NCBI RefSeq assembly: GCF_014649035.1
Contig: NZ_BMSG01000032.1
Span: forward strand, 25,474 to 89,473
Direction of reading: 5' to 3'
Length of the DNA stretch: 64,000 nucleotides
From: Streptomyces sindenensis
GTDB lineage: Bacteria; Actinomycetota; Actinomycetes; Streptomycetales; Streptomycetaceae
Shown here: positions 61,789 through 64,000 of the stretch, piece after piece
Layout: every line of letters begins with the position of its first letter
Position numbering within the stretch: the stretch's first letter is position 1
The notes under the pieces: generated by a model
Seen by the model: only the letters and a program-made list of their open reading frames with translations
What the model was told of the DNA's origin: nothing
Databases searched by the model: none
Program-made: the position numbers and the translations under genes

Positions 61789-63618
61789 TCAGTGGTAGAG
61801 CGCGTCGACCTCGACCGCGTACGCCGCCTCGATCGCCTTCCGCTTCAGCTTCAGCGAGGGCGTCAGCAGCCCCAGGTCCTCGGTGAAGGGGTGGGCCAGG
61901 ATCCGGAACGTGCGGATGGACTCGGCCTGGGACACGGCCGTGTTGGCGGCCACCACCGCCCGGCGGACCTCCATCTCCAGGTCCGGGTCCCGCACCAGCT
62001 CGGCCGCGCCGAGCGGGGCACGGCCCTGCATCGACAGCCAGTGGTCGACGGACTCCTGGTCCACGGTGACGAGCGCCGCGATGTACGGGCGGTCGTTGCC
62101 GACCACGATGCACTGCGCCACCAGCGGATGCGCCCGGACACGTTCCTCCAGGCCGGCCGGCGAGACGCTCTTGCCGCCCGACGTCACCAGGATCTCCTTC
62201 TTCCGTCCGGTGATCGTCAGATAGCCGTCCTCGTCCAGCGAACCGAGATCCCCGGTCGCCAGCCAGCCGTCCTGGAGCACCGCCCGGGTGGCCTCGGGGT
62301 TGCCGAGATAGCCGGAGAACACGTTCGGCCCGTGCACCCACACCTCGCCGTCGTCCGCGATGTGCACGGACGTCCCCGGGATCGGCTGCCCGACCGTGCC
62401 GTAACGGGTGCGCTCGGGCGGGTTCGCCGTCGCGGCGGCGGTCGACTCCGTCAGCCCGTACCCCTCGAAGACCGTCACCCCGGCGCCCGCGAAGAACAGT
62501 CCGAGCCGGCGGTCCATGCCGGAGCCCCCCGACATCGCGTGCCGCACCCGGCCGCCCATGGCGTCGCGGACCTTCTTGTACACGACCTTGTCGAAGAACT
62601 GGTGCTGCATCCGCAGCCCGGCCGACGGGCCGGGGCCCGCCCCGAACGCCTTCAGCTCCATGGCCTCGGCGTACTTCACCGCGATGTCGACAGCCTTGTC
62701 GAACGGCCCGGCCCTGCCTTCCGTCTCGGCCTTGCGCCGGGCCCCGTTGAACACCTTCTCGAAGATGTAGGGAACCGCCAGGATGAACGTCGGCCGGAAC
62801 GTCATCAGGTCCGGCATCAGCGCGCTCGCGGACAGCTCCGGCTGGTGGCCGAGCTTGACCCGGCCACGGATCGCGGCGATCTCCACCATCCGCCCGAAGA
62901 CATGAGCCAGCGGCAGGAAGAGGAGGGTCGCCGCCTCGTCGCCCGGCCTGGAGTGGAACACCGGCTCCCAGCGGCCGGCCATCGTGTCGCTCTCGAACAT
63001 GAAGCTCGCGTGGGTGATCACACATCCCTTGGGGCGGCCCGTGGTCCCCGAGGTGTAGATGACGGTCGCCACGGAGTCGGGCGTCACCGCGCGCCGGTGC
63101 CGCTGCACCACCTCGTCGTCGATGTCCACGCCCGCCCCGAGCAGCTCGTCGACCGCTCCGGCGTCCAGCTGCCACAGCCGCTTCAGACGCGGCAGCCGGT
63201 CGATCACCGAGCCGACCGTCATGGCGTGGTCCTCGTGCTCGACCATCACCGCCACCACCTCGGCGTCGTGCAGCATCCACAGGACCTGCTCGGCGGAGGA
63301 GGTCGGGTAGATCGGCACCGACTGGGCGCCGACGGTCCAGAGCGCGAAGTCGAAGAGCGTCCACTCGTACCGGGTACGGGACATCAGCGCGACCCGGTCG
63401 CCGAACCGCACCCCGTGCGCGATCAGCCCCTTGGCCAGGGCCAGCACAGCATCGCGGAAGTCCCCGGAAGTCACATCGCGCCACTGGCCCCCGGCGTCCT
63501 TGCGGCCGAGCGCGACGCGGTGCGGATCATCCTCCGCGTGGTCGAAGACCACATCGGCCAGACCGCCGACCTGAGGCGGCGCCGCCATGGGTGGGACAGT
63601 GAATTCGCGCAATGACAT
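61789..63618 (-). CDS. fadD: Long-chain fatty acid-CoA ligase (AMP-binding)
   Basis: 609-aa acyl-CoA synthetase that activates fatty acids with ATP and CoA. The AMP-binding motif is VIYTSGTTGRPKGCVITHAS; GYGLTESTAAA and GWLATGDLGSLDEDGYLTIT are the other core motifs, and a conserved Lys lies in LKLKRKAIEAAY near the C-terminus. It is close to the FACL/FadD15 type. ATG at 63618 is chosen over 63639; the ribosome site GAGGAG is very near the start. It could feed beta-oxidation or lipid synthesis. Confidence 0.92.
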   Translation of the reverse strand: MSLREFTVPPMAAPPQVGGLADVVFDHAEDDPHRVALGRKDAGGQWRDVTSGDFRDAVLALAKGLIAHGVRFGDRVALMSRTRYEWTLFDFALWTVGAQSVPIYPTSSAEQVLWMLHDAEVVAVMVEHEDHAMTVGSVIDRLPRLKRLWQLDAGAVDELLGAGVDIDDEVVQRHRRAVTPDSVATVIYTSGTTGRPKGCVITHASFMFESDTMAGRWEPVFHSRPGDEAATLLFLPLAHVFGRMVEIAAIRGRVKLGHQPELSASALMPDLMTFRPTFILAVPYIFEKVFNGARRKAETEGRAGPFDKAVDIAVKYAEAMELKAFGAGPGPSAGLRMQHQFFDKVVYKKVRDAMGGRVRHAMSGGSGMDRRLGLFFAGAGVTVFEGYGLTESTAAATANPPERTRYGTVGQPIPGTSVHIADDGEVWVHGPNVFSGYLGNPEATRAVLQDGWLATGDLGSLDEDGYLTITGRKKEILVTSGGKSVSPAGLEERVRAHPLVAQCIVVGNDRPYIAALVTVDQESVDHWLSMQGRAPLGAAELVRDPDLEMEVRRAVVAANTAVSQAESIRTFRILAHPFTEDLGLLTPSLKLKRKAIEAAYAVEVDALYH

Positions 63619-63970
63619 GCTCCTCGTGGCGCTCCGCACAGCGCCGCGACGCTACCCCAAGCGGGGGCCCGGCGGGAGGGGCCCGGAACCTCCGCACACC
63701 AGGACGAGCCCCCAGGTCAACCGTCGAAATCCGGCCAGATGGGCAAGGCTCGGGCGTCCGGGGGCCCAGTTCTGCCGGAGGGGTAAGCGGCTCGCGCCGG
63801 AATCTCCACCGAATCCGACCGCCGCGACCACCGGGGCGGGCGCCGCCCGAAGAACGGTCGGCGCCCGTCCTGCGGGCCGGCGCCGGTCCGGAGGGCGGCG
63901 GCCGGCCCCCTCGCGGCAGCATCGGCAGTCCGGGAGCGGCTAACTGATCGTTTCAGAATGGGGCCGACGG
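63619..63970. other. Intergenic region upstream of the acyl-CoA ligase gene (352 bp)
   Basis: No gene, clear promoter or strong hairpin recognised. A small CTGA/TCAG stem (63944-63956) sits near the right end. Confidence 0.4.
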
Positions 63971-64000
63971 TCAGTCGTCGTCGAGCTGCTGAAGGACCTG
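63971..64000 (-). CDS. C-terminal end of a gene running off the window (9 codons)
   Basis: On the minus strand the last bases read QVLQQLDDD followed by TGA. The acidic ending is plausible for a real protein end, but too little is visible to identify it. Confidence 0.35.
   Translation of the reverse strand, partial: QVLQQLDDD

Overview
The window is 64 kb of very GC-rich actinobacterial chromosome, most likely from a Streptomyces or a close relative. The evidence is the strong G/C bias at third codon positions, frequent GTG starts and ATGA/GTGA overlaps, several genes without a Shine-Dalgarno site, and a ccr-meaA-type ethylmalonyl-CoA operon next to psd-pssA. From memory this resembles the S. 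coelicolor ccr-meaA neighbourhood; no alignment was run. I see no prophage, transposase, CRISPR array, rRNA or tRNA, so this looks like ordinary chromosome with accessory patches.

Region 1 (1-8.1 kb): the end of a branched-chain amino acid ABC transporter operon (livH fragment, livM, lipoprotein binding protein). It converges on a lipoprotein gene and a Ser/Thr kinase whose extracellular part is itself a branched-chain-amino-acid-binding-like domain. pssA and psd (phosphatidylserine/phosphatidylethanolamine synthesis) follow. Region 2 (8.3-19.5 kb): an operon for the ethylmalonyl-CoA route (ccr, meaA/ecm, CoA lyase, MaoC hydratase, acyl-CoA dehydrogenase), then a GNAT enzyme, a membrane-anchored Mrr-like nuclease, a TetR regulator and a duplicated 3-hydroxyacyl-CoA dehydrogenase. 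These can together carry C4 acyl-CoA to C5 and C3 units. Region 3 (19.5-30.5 kb): a HEAT-repeat protein, a secreted tripeptidyl-aminopeptidase-like hydrolase, a radical SAM protein behind a LexA-like box, small VOC and SRPBCC proteins, an MFS exporter with extra C-terminal domains, a LysR/aldo-keto reductase pair and a pyroglutamyl-peptidase homologue with a replaced nucleophile.

Region 4 (30.7-38 kb): a tightly packed peptidase operon (M55 D-aminopeptidase, M20, S9, S66) followed by a secreted S15-like hydrolase behind a TetR-type operator. Region 5 (38-48 kb): a LapA-like membrane protein, a VOC protein, a methyltransferase, a PAP2-diacylglycerol kinase fusion, an aminotransferase-fold protein lacking the PLP lysine, a DedA/metallo-beta-lactamase pair, a holin-like/alkaline-phosphatase-superfamily fusion and a LacI regulator. 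Region 6 (48-64 kb): an NAD-dependent DNA ligase, an operon of an actin-like (MreB-related) protein, a His-rich secreted protein and a SecDF fusion, then an XRE regulator, pterin dehydratase, LysR, NmrA-like, AraC, methyltransferase, ricin-type lectin, aldo-keto reductase and a long-chain acyl-CoA synthetase.

Two patterns recur. Several convergent gene ends carry short tandem repeats (14-24 bp period), often overlapping the stop codon, where a hairpin terminator might be expected. Nine genes, six of them for transcription regulators, have a TANNNT box 6-8 nt before the start codon, usually without a ribosome binding site, which suggests leaderless mRNAs.
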